The notes beneath the pieces are model-generated. The model was not told the origin of the DNA, did no database searches, and was given only the letters and a program-made list of their open reading frames with translations. This document shows positions 1 to 8,403 of a DNA stretch of 64,000 nt, piece by piece. The number at the start of each line of letters is the position of its first letter. The stretch's first letter is position 1. Both the position numbers and the translations under genes were made by a program. Origin of the DNA: Synergistaceae bacterium (lineage in GTDB: Bacteria; Synergistota; Synergistia; Synergistales; Aminobacteriaceae); the NCBI GenBank assembly GCA_031272035.1, contig JAISUO010000035.1, positions 1 through 64,000 of the forward strand, in the 5' to 3' direction.

Positions 1-117
1 TAATGTTTGAATATCACTGCTTTTAGCTATTCTAACTTTATAAGCAGCGAACCGGTGAAGTATGAGCCGCGTGAGTCGCTTAGTTTCTTCATCAGGCCTT
101 TTATTTCAAATTGGTAT
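1..117 (-). repeat. MITE-like repeat, copy 1 (cut by window edge, with 54-bp insert)
   Basis: Bases 1-40 and 95-117 are identical to the reverse complement of the repeat at 20743-20843, including the terminal ATTTCAAATTGGTAT. The other end lies outside the window. Bases 41-94 are absent from the other copies. They contain TTAGTTTCTTCAT, a 13-base string that the element carries in the opposite orientation, so the insert may come from an inverted internal duplication. No open frame of the element itself is convincing. Confidence 0.85.
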
Positions 118-150
118 GATACCCTCACTGAAAATATTGGAGAATATTGG

Positions 151-186
151 CCCTGTCAGAAAGCGGAACGGCCCCGGCTGACAGGG
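151..186 (-). terminator. Probable terminator of the DctP-type gene
   Basis: CCCTGTCAG and CTGACAGGG form a perfect 9-bp inverted repeat around an 18-base GC-rich loop, 18 bases beyond the stop codon of the leftward gene. No strong T-tract follows on the minus strand, so this may be a pause or mRNA-end structure rather than a classical intrinsic terminator. Confidence 0.55.
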
Positions 187-203
187 CAAATCGATTCTGA
201 GAT

Positions 204-1289
204 TTACTTTTTCTTTTTCTCCGCGACCTGCTTACGGATGGAGTCCAGCTCCGCGCGGATTTTCTCTCCCATCTTCTCGCCCGGCCAAACCTTATCGAGC
301 CAGGGGTCGGCCAGTCCGGCCCAGATGGAGGGCATATCGGCTCTGTCCTTCCACACGGACACCTCTTCCGGGGTGAGCTCCGTCAGGGTCAGATTGGGGT
401 AGTTCGTCTTCATGGCCTGGATGTATCGTCTGTCTTCCGCTTCGAAAAGGTCGCAGAAATTCCGCTCGGCTTCGCTGCCGGCTTTGAAGAGAGCCTCCTG
501 ATATTTGGGCTCCAGACCGTCCCACAGCTCCTTGTTGATGACGATGTTGAAAGCGTTCCATCCGCCCATGATTTCATGGGTGTAGTATTTGATGACCTCT
601 CCATGCCGGCTGTCCACCATGCCCACGTAGGTGTCCCAGCAGCCGTCCACCACGCCTCTGGACAGGGCGTTGTACAGCTCCGCCCAGGCGATGGTCTCGA
701 AAGTCAGGCCGACGCCCTTACCCAGGTTTTCCAAAGCCCGGACGTAGGCCAGAGAGGAGGAGACGCGAAGTTTGAGATTTTTCAGGTCCTCCGGCGTTTT
801 CAGGGGCCGCACGTTGTTGGCGATGCCGTAACCGCCCTCCGATGAGTTGAAAATCAGCTCCATGTTGACCTCTCTCCAGGCTTCCTGCATCACTTTGAAA
901 AGGATCCCATCGGGATAAGCGTAGGCAATGCGCGCCTCGTCGTAATTCGAGACCGTCCAGGGCATCCAGTTCAACATGCCGCCCGGAACCAGGTTGACGT
1001 AGGGGCACAGCATGGCCATTTCGATGATGCCGTCCCGGACGCCGTGAAAGGTTTCGTCGTGGGAGCCCAGCAGTCCGTTGGCGTAATACGTCAGTTCGAT
1101 GTCCCCGCCCGAATATTCCTTCACCTTTTCGATAAAAAACGTCAATCCCTTGTCCTTGACGGGATTATTGAAAGGCGAAGCAAGCTGCCATTTATACTTC
1201 GGCGCCGCCTCCGCCGCGGCGACGAGGCCGACGAAAATACAAACCAGCAACAATGCCACCGCTCCAACGCGCTTTGCCCTGCAATACAT
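204..1289 (-). CDS. TRAP transporter solute-binding protein, DctP family
   Basis: Periplasmic binding protein of a TRAP carboxylate transporter. The chosen ATG gives 361 residues starting MYCRAKRVGAVALLLVCIF, a clear signal peptide ending near AEAA, and follows AAAAAGGAGGAG at good spacing; a longer reading frame upstream adds 41 residues that would bury the signal. Family features include a conserved region around GLRV-type text (LKNLKLRVSSSL) and a WAELYNALSRGVVDG segment near the ligand-binding hinge. No DctQ or DctM permease lies beside it, so it is an orphan in this window or the permeases lie to the left. It is transcribed leftward from a sigma-54 promoter at 1365-1380, facing an activator gene of the matching class, so induction by its own substrate or a related acid is likely. 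The substrate cannot be told from sequence. Confidence 0.9.
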   Translation of the reverse strand: MYCRAKRVGAVALLLVCIFVGLVAAAEAAPKYKWQLASPFNNPVKDKGLTFFIEKVKEYSGGDIELTYYANGLLGSHDETFHGVRDGIIEMAMLCPYVNLVPGGMLNWMPWTVSNYDEARIAYAYPDGILFKVMQEAWREVNMELIFNSSEGGYGIANNVRPLKTPEDLKNLKLRVSSSLAYVRALENLGKGVGLTFETIAWAELYNALSRGVVDGCWDTYVGMVDSRHGEVIKYYTHEIMGGWNAFNIVINKELWDGLEPKYQEALFKAGSEAERNFCDLFEAEDRRYIQAMKTNYPNLTLTELTPEEVSVWKDRADMPSIWAGLADPWLDKVWPGEKMGEKIRAELDSIRKQVAEKKKK

Positions 1290-1364
1290 AAAAACTCCTC
1301 CTTTTTGTTCGATATTTCCGTTTTTCGCAACATACAGCAAAATAGATCCCACATATTTTATTGA

Positions 1365-1380
1365 AGCAATTTTCGTGCCA
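1365..1380 (-). promoter_or_regulatory. Sigma-54 (-24/-12) promoter for the DctP-type gene
   Basis: Read on the minus strand the site is TGGCAC-N5-TTGCT, an exact match to the RpoN consensus with GG and GC at the required spacing. Transcription would begin near 1354, giving a leader of about 65 bases before the ATG at 1289. A sigma-54 activator gene starts about 200 bases away in the opposite direction, and rpoN itself is the next gene. Confidence 0.85.
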
Positions 1381-1538
1381 ATGTTATAAGATTTCGATTT
1401 CCCATTCGTCATTCAATGTCGAAAACTCCGATTTTCAAAGAGATTTTTACGGTTTTTTCGCCTCGTTTTTTTCCTCGCTTCCCTGGCCCGGGCCGAACCG
1501 GAAACGCAAAAACAGGTCAGAATAACAGGCTTTTGGGA

Positions 1539-1544
1539 TATAAT
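1539..1544 (+). promoter_or_regulatory. Possible -10 element for the activator gene
   Basis: A perfect TATAAT lies 40 bases before the activator start codon. The matching -35 region (GTCAGA at 1516) is poor, so the promoter may depend on an activator or be weak. The stretch 1381-1538 between the divergent promoters is where upstream activator sites for the sigma-54 regulator would be expected; no convincing palindrome was identified in it. Confidence 0.35.
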
Positions 1545-1583
1545 GGGTTGGAACGATAACCTGTTCTTCGACAAAGGAGGAGC

Positions 1584-3599
1584 ATGATGCGAATCGGCAT
1601 GGTGATGTGGCAGGACAGGCGAATGGGACGTTTTTATCAGGACCTTCTGGAGCGCCTTTTCGACGGAGCGCTGACCGTGAAAGCCTATTTTCTGGACGAC
1701 GGCGTTCCCGAATGCGACGAGGAGGAGTTTGCCCGCCTGGTGATCACCTCCTCCTATTCCACCGACATCATTGGAAAAATCCCCACGGATCGCCCCATCA
1801 TCTCCGCCAGTCTCACGTTCCGCAGAGAAGGGCTTCTGGCCCTGAGGCGCTTTCCGCCGGGGACGAAGGCGCTTGTGGTCAACACAAGCAACAAAAATGC
1901 CATCGACACCACGGTGCTGCTGTGTCAGCAGGGCATCGCCAACATTGAGTTTCTGCCCTGGGGCCCCGACTGTCCCAGGTACGTGGACACGAAAGACGTT
2001 CGCCTTGCCGTCACGCCGGGAGAATCGCAGCTCGTCCCGCCGGAGATCGAACAGGTGGTGGACGTGGGCGACAGAATGCTGGACGTCCAGAGCATCATAG
2101 AAATCGCTTCCCAAACGGGACTGGAACACATCCTGAAGGGCAGGGCGTTTCGGGAGTACGATGAAAGCATCACCGGCGGGATCCGTGACGTGGCGACCCC
2201 CCTTCTGCGCTCCGGCCGTCTGAAAAACGAGTATGACACGGTGATGAACATGATCGACATCGGAGTCATCGGCGTGGACGCGAAAAACATCGTCTACGCC
2301 TGCAACCGGAAGGCGGAGTTTCTTCTCGGAAAAAGCCGCGGGGATATTCTCTACCTGAACATCGCTGAAATTCTTCCCGAAATTCCCGTGGGGCGGTCCG
2401 GAGCGGAAAACGCGCCCCTGACCTGCCGCCACGAAAAAGCGGGGAACCGCGCCCTCAACATCACGATCACCCCCATGCGTCAGGAGAACCTTTACAGCGG
2501 GGCGATGCTGATGCTGCTTCCCGTGGGCGAGGACGAAACCCTCAAGGCCCAGATCGTCGGCAAGTTCATGCAAAAGGGGCATCGGGCGCGTTACACCTTC
2601 GGTCACGTGGTGGGGCACAGCGCGGCCATCCGGCACAGAATCGACCTGGCGAAAAAAATGGCGGACGTGGACTCCGCTGTTTTGATCACGGGGGAAAGCG
2701 GCACGGGGAAGGAGGTCTTCGCCCAGTCGATCCACAACGCCTCCGCCCGCTCCGACAAGCCCTTCGTGGCCATCAACTGCGCCGCCATCCCGGACAGCCT
2801 TCTGGAAAGCGAGCTTTTCGGCTACGAGGGCGGCTCTTTCACCGGCGCGCGAAAACAGGGAAAGACAGGGCTTTTCGAGGCGGCCAATCATGGCACGATC
2901 TTTCTGGACGAAATCGGGGACCTGAGTCCGAGCCTTCAGGCCAAGCTGCTGCGGGTGATTCAGGAGCGGCAGATCATGAGGGTGGGAGGCGACGCCGTCA
3001 TTCCCATCGACGCCCGCGTCATCTCTGCCACCAATCAGGATTTGCTGGGCCGGGTTCGGGCCGGGATCTTCCGGGTCGACCTGTACTACCGAATCAGCAC
3101 GCTTCCAGTGGAGCTGCCTCCCCTGCGGGAGCGCGAAAGCGACCTGTTTCTCCTAATCGACCTGTTCCGTCGGGAGGTCGGAGCTTCTTTCGTCCTCTCC
3201 TCCGAGGCGAAAAAAACTCTGGGGGGCTACTCCTGGCCGGGCAACGTCCGGGAACTGCGAAACTGCGTGGAGTATCTGCACTGCCTGAAGACGGACCTCA
3301 TCGAAAACCACCACCTGCCGTCCTTCATTCTGGACCGACGGGACTCCGGGGAAGAAAACCTCCCGCGGAAAAACGCAGCGGACGACGGCGTTCGCGCCGC
3401 CGCCGCCATTCTGAGCCAGGGTCCCTGCGGACGCGGAGTTCTGAGGTCGCGGCTGGCGGACCGGGAAGTTCGCCTCACCGAAGCCCAAACCCGCGCCCTG
3501 CTGGCGAACATGAAAGCGAAAGGCTGGGTCGAATCCTCCGGAGGCAGAGGCGGCTCGGCTCTGACAAAAACGGGAGAGGAGGCTTTGCTGAAAGACTGA
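1584..3599 (+). CDS. Sigma-54-dependent transcriptional activator with winged-helix C-terminus
   Basis: 671 residues. An N-terminal sensory region of about 220 residues may resemble the PrpR-type ligand domain; a PAS-like segment follows (about 220-330), then an AAA+ domain with Walker A GESGTGK (370-376), the sigma-54-contacting loop GSFTGA (417-422, Ser in place of the usual Ala) and Walker B FLDE (440-443). The last 70 residues do not look like the usual Fis-type helix-turn-helix; they end LTKTGEEALLKD and read like a winged helix. Two ATGs in tandem follow AAAGGAGG, the second (1587) having better spacing. It faces the DctP-type gene with its sigma-54 promoter and ends 3 bp from the convergent rpoN. 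It probably activates that gene in response to a small organic acid; this is inferred from position. Confidence 0.9.
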   Translation: MMRIGMVMWQDRRMGRFYQDLLERLFDGALTVKAYFLDDGVPECDEEEFARLVITSSYSTDIIGKIPTDRPIISASLTFRREGLLALRRFPPGTKALVVNTSNKNAIDTTVLLCQQGIANIEFLPWGPDCPRYVDTKDVRLAVTPGESQLVPPEIEQVVDVGDRMLDVQSIIEIASQTGLEHILKGRAFREYDESITGGIRDVATPLLRSGRLKNEYDTVMNMIDIGVIGVDAKNIVYACNRKAEFLLGKSRGDILYLNIAEILPEIPVGRSGAENAPLTCRHEKAGNRALNITITPMRQENLYSGAMLMLLPVGEDETLKAQIVGKFMQKGHRARYTFGHVVGHSAAIRHRIDLAKKMADVDSAVLITGESGTGKEVFAQSIHNASARSDKPFVAINCAAIPDSLLESELFGYEGGSFTGARKQGKTGLFEAANHGTIFLDEIGDLSPSLQAKLLRVIQERQIMRVGGDAVIPIDARVISATNQDLLGRVRAGIFRVDLYYRISTLPVELPPLRERESDLFLLIDLFRREVGASFVLSSEAKKTLGGYSWPGNVRELRNCVEYLHCLKTDLIENHHLPSFILDRRDSGEENLPRKNAADDGVRAAAAILSQGPCGRGVLRSRLADREVRLTEAQTRALLANMKAKGWVESSGGRGGSALTKTGEEALLKD

Positions 3600-3602
3600 C
3601 GG

Positions 3603-5051
3603 TCACGTCCGACGGCGCAGGGAGGCGGCGGGAATGTCCATGGCCAAACGGTATTTCGTCACCGTACGCCTGGAAATATTTGCGCCCATTGAGCACAGGA
3701 CCCCCCGAAGGTTTTCGTCGGACAGGGGATGCCGGGGGTCTTCGTTTTCTATGCAGGACTTCAGGCGTTTTTTGACGGCGACCGTCGAAAGGGCTTCCTT
3801 TTCCTCTTCCGCCCGGTTTCCGGAGGGCACGGCGGCGGTAAACAGGGACTTCAGCTCCACCGCGCCGACGGCGCAGACGATGTACTTCCCCCGCACGGCG
3901 CGGCTCACGGTGGAAACGTTCAAGCCCAGGTCCCCGGCCAGATCGGACATCTTCATCGGCGCGAGAGGGCCAGCCTCCCGAAAATACCGGGGCTGCTTCG
4001 AAACGACGAGGCGCAGAATCCGCAAAAGAGTCTTTTTTCGGTCCTCCAGGGCTCTGATGAGCCGTTTCGCTTCGCTTCTTTTCCGTCTGATGTATTTTCC
4101 CGTTTCCTCGTCCCTGCCCCCCCTTCCCGGAAGGCCTCCAGGGAAGAAGCTCTCGTCGATCCTCAACCCGGGCACAATTCTGTCGTTCATGACGATGGAG
4201 CACGCACCGCCTTCATACCGGACGGACGCCTCCGGTATAACGTTCAGGTTCTGTTCTCCCGTGTCATAACCCTGAGAAGGAATGGGGTTCAGACTTTTGA
4301 CGACCTCGGAAAGACGGCGGGCCTCCTCCCGGTCGGTTCCCAAAAGGACGGAAACGCCGGCCAGGTCGTTTCGCGCCAGCAGGGGCAGACCCTCTTCGAT
4401 CAATTTGACGAGCCTCGGGTCGGGGGAACGGCCTTCGGAGGGCAGCTGAAGCAGAAGGCATTCTCGCAGAGAGCGGGCCCCTACGCCGGGCGGGGGCAAT
4501 TTTTGTATGATCCCCACAGCCCGCTCCGCGTCGTGAGGGGTACAGCCGCACTTTCCGGCCAGCGTTTCCGCGTCGTCCTCGAAATACCCCCGGCGGTTCA
4601 GGCACGCGATCAGGCGGCGGCAAAGCAGAGCCGTTTCCTCGTCCAGGGGCAGGACGTCGATTTCCTCCAGAAGCATGTCGAAAAAAGACCTCCGCGCACA
4701 GCTCAAACCCAAAACGTCCCAGTCGCCTTCCGCCCCGCCTGCCCGCCCCGGGGAGCCGTGGACCGCCTCAATCCGCACATCGTTTTCTTCGCTCTCCGGC
4801 GCGTCCATTTCCAAATCCTGCATTTCCATATCCTGAATCGCTTCGATGGACAGGCGCGAAAAATCCCCGTCAGACGGTTCTTCCGTCGTTTCGGTTTCAA
4901 GAAGCGGATTTTCAGAGAGATGCCGCTCCACAAACTCTTTCAGTTCAAGAGCCGGCATACGCAATATCTCAAGGGATTGAAGCACTTCGCCCGTAATCGC
5001 CAGTTGCTGTCCGACTCCAGGAACCAGCGCGAGTTTACCTCCAGGCCGCAT
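3603..5051 (-). CDS. rpoN: RNA polymerase sigma-54 factor
   Basis: 482 residues. The N-terminal region I is Gln/Leu-rich (QQLAITGEVLQSLEILRMPALELKEF) and is followed by the typical SENPLLE block and an acidic linker; the core-binding region covers the middle. The C-terminal RpoN box reads SRRTVTKYR, matching the family consensus ARRTVAKYR, which contacts the -24 element. GGGAGG lies 12 bases before the ATG. Its stop is 3 bp from the stop of the convergent activator gene. Sigma-54 is usually monocistronic or placed near unrelated genes; here it sits with an activator and a candidate target promoter. Confidence 0.95.
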   Translation of the reverse strand: MRPGGKLALVPGVGQQLAITGEVLQSLEILRMPALELKEFVERHLSENPLLETETTEEPSDGDFSRLSIEAIQDMEMQDLEMDAPESEENDVRIEAVHGSPGRAGGAEGDWDVLGLSCARRSFFDMLLEEIDVLPLDEETALLCRRLIACLNRRGYFEDDAETLAGKCGCTPHDAERAVGIIQKLPPPGVGARSLRECLLLQLPSEGRSPDPRLVKLIEEGLPLLARNDLAGVSVLLGTDREEARRLSEVVKSLNPIPSQGYDTGEQNLNVIPEASVRYEGGACSIVMNDRIVPGLRIDESFFPGGLPGRGGRDEETGKYIRRKRSEAKRLIRALEDRKKTLLRILRLVVSKQPRYFREAGPLAPMKMSDLAGDLGLNVSTVSRAVRGKYIVCAVGAVELKSLFTAAVPSGNRAEEEKEALSTVAVKKRLKSCIENEDPRHPLSDENLRGVLCSMGANISRRTVTKYRLAMDIPAASLRRRT

Positions 5052-5346
5052 ATTCCCATCTGACCTCCCGGAATCTTTTTCGGTGAAAAATCTGCTTTCA
5101 CCGGCCGTTGACCACAGTGAAATTATACCTCCGCCGACGCCTCGCCGGAAATGGTTGAAAAAAGGATGAGAAAAAAGGATGGGAAAAAATGGCGGGAAAA
5201 AAACTGCGTCGATATTTTACAGCTCTTTTTATATTGTGAAGTTTAAAGCTATAATAACTGATACTTACATGTTATAAAATAAAAAACCTGACTTTTAAAA
5301 AACCTGAAAATCCTGAATGTGACGAATTGGGAAAAGATGTGATGGC

Positions 5347-6267
5347 ATGGAATTCGACCTGAAAAACACGATTCTGATCGTCGACGATGAAAAAGCGAAT
5401 TTATTGGCGCTCAATGAAATTCTTTCTTCGGACTACTCCATCTTTTTCGCGAAGACGGGCGAAAGAGCTATCGAGCTCGCGGAGCTCAATCAGCCCGACC
5501 TCATTTTATTGGATGTCATGATGCCGGATATGGACGGATTCGAGGTTCTTGCGAAACTGAAGGCTTCGGACAACACGAGGAACACCCCCGTCATTTTTGT
5601 CACGGGGCTGGTCGATCAAAGCGACGAAGAAAAAGGATTTCTGCTGGGCGCGGTGGATTACATCAAAAAACCCTTCAACGGCGCAATCGTCAAGGCGCGG
5701 GTCAATACTCACATGCAGATCGTGCGTCAGCTGCGAGCCAGCGAGGAACTCAGCCGCATCGATCCCCTGACCGGCATTCCGAACCGGCGAAAATTCAACG
5801 AACATCTGGCGTTGGAATGGAAGCAGGCCATCCGGGAGCAAAAATCCATCGCTTTTCTGATGATAGACATCGACAAATTCAAAAACTACAACGACACTTA
5901 CGGCCATCCGCAGGGAGACGCTCTGCTCAGGGCCGTCGCAAGAATCTTCGCCCTCGCCGCCAGACGTCCGGCCGATCTGGTGGCCCGTCTGGGCGGGGAA
6001 GAATTTGGCGTGCTGCTGCTCGACAGCGACCTGGAAGGAGCCTGCATCATCGCGGAAAAAATTCGCAAAGACGTGGAGGCCGCCCGCGTCGCCACCGCCG
6101 ACAGAAAAATCCTTACCTCCGCAACAGTCAGCATCGGCGTGGTTTCCACGGTCCCCGGCGTGGATGACTCCCCGGAAGATTTTATCGCAAAGGCGGACGT
6201 GAACCTCTACACTGCAAAAGAAACGGGCAGAAACAGGGTCTGGGGTCCCTCACAGCAGACGTCCTGA
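5347..6267 (+). CDS. Response regulator with GGDEF diguanylate cyclase domain
   Basis: 306 residues, cytoplasmic. The receiver domain (about 8-125) has the acidic pair D13-D14, phosphorylation site D56 in LILLDVMMPD, and Lys107 in IKKPF. The GGDEF domain (about 140-300) has the active-site motif GGEEF (216-220) and an intact inhibitory-site RxxD (RPAD, 207-210) exactly five residues before it. It should make cyclic di-GMP when phosphorylated and be feedback-inhibited by product. No kinase is adjacent; hybrid kinases and an HD-GYP phosphodiesterase lie about 35-45 kb further on. The preceding 295 bases are AT-rich with a TATAAT at 5250-5255 and a TATAAA at 5274-5279 but no convincing -35. Confidence 0.93.
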   Translation: MEFDLKNTILIVDDEKANLLALNEILSSDYSIFFAKTGERAIELAELNQPDLILLDVMMPDMDGFEVLAKLKASDNTRNTPVIFVTGLVDQSDEEKGFLLGAVDYIKKPFNGAIVKARVNTHMQIVRQLRASEELSRIDPLTGIPNRRKFNEHLALEWKQAIREQKSIAFLMIDIDKFKNYNDTYGHPQGDALLRAVARIFALAARRPADLVARLGGEEFGVLLLDSDLEGACIIAEKIRKDVEAARVATADRKILTSATVSIGVVSTVPGVDDSPEDFIAKADVNLYTAKETGRNRVWGPSQQTS

Positions 6268-6343
6268 AAACCGGCTTCGTGATTTTCTCCATAGAATATC
6301 TCCATTGGCGGCCGTATCTGAAAGCTGCGTCTGAAACGGGAGA

Positions 6344-6844
6344 TCATCGGATGTTCTTTTCCAGTTCGACGACCAGGCGGGCGGCGAAAGTCAGAAGCTC
6401 TTCTTCAGAAACGCTTTTCGTTTCGAAGGTCAGCGTTCGATTTTTTCCAAACGCAACGGCCATGACCTGCCCCGTAACCTCCCCGCGTTCGAGAATCGCG
6501 GATTTTCCCGCAACGTCCAGCGTTTTATAAACCGAAACAAACCCCAGAGGCGCGTCATCGCGGGAAATTTCTCCCTCCGGAACCCGCAGCGTTCCCGGGC
6601 CGGCCCCCTCCATCCAGTCAACTCCGATACTCGCCGGGGGCGCGGCGCGGATGTAGGTACGATTCTCCCACACCCCCAGGTCATGAGAGGCCGTTTCAAA
6701 ACGCACAGACACAGGCGGCTCGGTCCGCCATTCGCCCAGCGCGTCCGGCAGTGGAGCCCCCTCCGCGGGAGAAACGACAAAAGCCCGCAAAGAGAAAATC
6801 ATTGCGGAAAACAGGACGAAAAGAGGTACAGAAAAATTCTTCAT
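6344..6844 (-). CDS. Secreted hypothetical protein
   Basis: 166 residues, not recognised. The first 29 residues form a signal peptide (hydrophobic core LFVLFSAMIFSL, cleavage probably after AEGA). The mature part, about 137 residues, has no cysteine and no transmembrane segment. It begins LPDALGEWR and ends in a helix with EEELLTFAARLVVELEK. It runs convergent to the diguanylate cyclase gene and divergent from miaB, so it is probably a single-gene unit. A periplasmic or lipid-facing role is possible, but nothing in the sequence names a function. Confidence 0.7.
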   Translation of the reverse strand: MKNFSVPLFVLFSAMIFSLRAFVVSPAEGAPLPDALGEWRTEPPVSVRFETASHDLGVWENRTYIRAAPPASIGVDWMEGAGPGTLRVPEGEISRDDAPLGFVSVYKTLDVAGKSAILERGEVTGQVMAVAFGKNRTLTFETKSVSEEELLTFAARLVVELEKNIR

Positions 6845-7007
6845 CGCGAAATCAGCTCCCGGTCAACTCATAATCGACGCATACGCCACTTTTGTGACAA
6901 CGGAGTTATTATAGGCGAAGCTTTCTTTTCCCGTAAGCTATAATTATTTGAAAACAAACGGATGTCGGCCCCTCATCGGCGTCCGGCACGGAGTGGAGGA
7001 AACTTTT

Positions 7008-8357
7008 TTGTATCATTTTCACATGAAGATTTACGGCTGTCAGATGAACGTCTACGACAGCGACAGAGTGCGTACGGCTCTCATAAAGCGCGGATGGAGC
7101 GAGGTTCCGGAAGAAGAAGCCGATATGATCATATTCGTCGGGTGCAGCGTCCGGGACAAGGCCGAACAAAAAGTCTGGAGCGAGCTGGGGCGTTACGCTC
7201 CCTCCTGGAACAAAGACCGGCGGCCCCGGGTGGCCCTGACGGGCTGCATCGCGCAGACTCTGGGGGAAAAAGCCTTCGTCCGCTATCCCTGGGTACGCCT
7301 GGTTTCCGGCCCCCGACACATCGGACTTTTGCCGGAGGGGCTGGAACGCGTTATGGAGGACGGCAGACGCGTCACCCTGCTGGACGAGAACCCCAGGGAG
7401 TTTTTCGACCTCGACGAATTCAGCGGCATTCGAGACAATAAATACAGAGGCTACGTCACCATCGCTCACGGCTGCGACAATTTCTGCACGTTCTGCATCG
7501 TTCCCCACGTGCGGGGCCGCTTTCTGTCCCGCCCGCCCCTGGACGTCCTGCAGGAGGTTCGCCGCCTCACAGACAACGGGGCGAAAGAAATCACCCTGTT
7601 GGGGCAGAACGTCAACAGCTACGGGAAGGACTTCCAGGAGGGCTGCGGGTTCGCCGGCCTGCTTCGGGACGTCGCCCGGACGGAGGGCGTGGAGCGGGTC
7701 CGTTTCGTGACTTCCCTGCCTCAGGATTTTACGGAGGACATCGTGCAGGTCATGGCGGAAGAGCCAAACGTCTGCCCGTCGCTGAACCTCCCCATCCAGG
7801 CCGGAAACGACAGAATACTCAAACGCATGAATCGCAAATACACCCGGGCCGAATACATGGAAAAGGTGCGGATGGCGCGCTCCCACCTCCCCGAACTGGG
7901 GCTTTCCAGCGACCTCATTGTGGGATTCCCCGGCGAAACGGAGGAAGAGTTCCAGGACTCCATGAGCGCCCTGGAGGAAATCCGTTTCGACATGGTTCAC
8001 ACGGCGGCCTACTCCGAGCGGCCAGGCACCCCGGCCGCCGCCATGCCCGACGCCTTACCCGGAGAAGTCCGTCTGGAGCGTCTCAACCGCATCAACCGGC
8101 TTCAGGACAGCATCACCCTTTCCATCAACAAAACGCTGCTGGGGCGGCGCTGTTCCGTGCTGACAGAGGGACCCGCGCCCAAAGGCGAAGGGCTTTTGCA
8201 GGGGCGCACCCCCACGGATAAAGTGGTCCTGTTTCCGGGAGACGAATCCCTTCTCGCCGGGCGTTTCGTCTCGGTGGAAATCACTGAGGCGGAATCCTGG
8301 TGTCTGCGGGGAAAAATCGTCAATGATACGCTGACGGCGGACAGATCTCTCAGATAA
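7008..8357 (+). CDS. miaB: tRNA-2-methylthio-N6-(dimethylallyl)adenosine synthase
   Basis: Radical-SAM methylthiotransferase that modifies A37 of tRNAs reading UNN codons. A TTG start at 7008 is chosen: it follows GGAGGAAAC at good spacing and gives 449 residues, beginning YHFHMKIYGCQMN after the initiator. A longer frame exists from an upstream ATG without a ribosome site. Domains in order are the UPF0004 N-terminal domain with its cysteines (YGCQMN, VGCSVR, TGCIAQ), the radical-SAM core with C156-x3-C160-x2-C163, and a C-terminal TRAM domain. The cysteine positions match the E. coli protein almost exactly, which supports the start. A TATAAT lies at 6939-6944. Confidence 0.95.
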   Translation: MYHFHMKIYGCQMNVYDSDRVRTALIKRGWSEVPEEEADMIIFVGCSVRDKAEQKVWSELGRYAPSWNKDRRPRVALTGCIAQTLGEKAFVRYPWVRLVSGPRHIGLLPEGLERVMEDGRRVTLLDENPREFFDLDEFSGIRDNKYRGYVTIAHGCDNFCTFCIVPHVRGRFLSRPPLDVLQEVRRLTDNGAKEITLLGQNVNSYGKDFQEGCGFAGLLRDVARTEGVERVRFVTSLPQDFTEDIVQVMAEEPNVCPSLNLPIQAGNDRILKRMNRKYTRAEYMEKVRMARSHLPELGLSSDLIVGFPGETEEEFQDSMSALEEIRFDMVHTAAYSERPGTPAAAMPDALPGEVRLERLNRINRLQDSITLSINKTLLGRRCSVLTEGPAPKGEGLLQGRTPTDKVVLFPGDESLLAGRFVSVEITEAESWCLRGKIVNDTLTADRSLR

Positions 8358-8403
8358 CATAGAGGTGGATATCGAAAGGAATTTCACAGGCAGGAGAATT
8401 GAA

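Noticed and set aside
7-402. 131-codon open frame at the left edge
   Set aside because: It starts inside the repeat element and runs antisense into the end of the DctP-type gene.
1413-2891. 492-codon open frame on the minus strand
   Set aside because: Antisense to the sigma-54 activator, and it would run across the activator's promoter region. No recognisable protein features.
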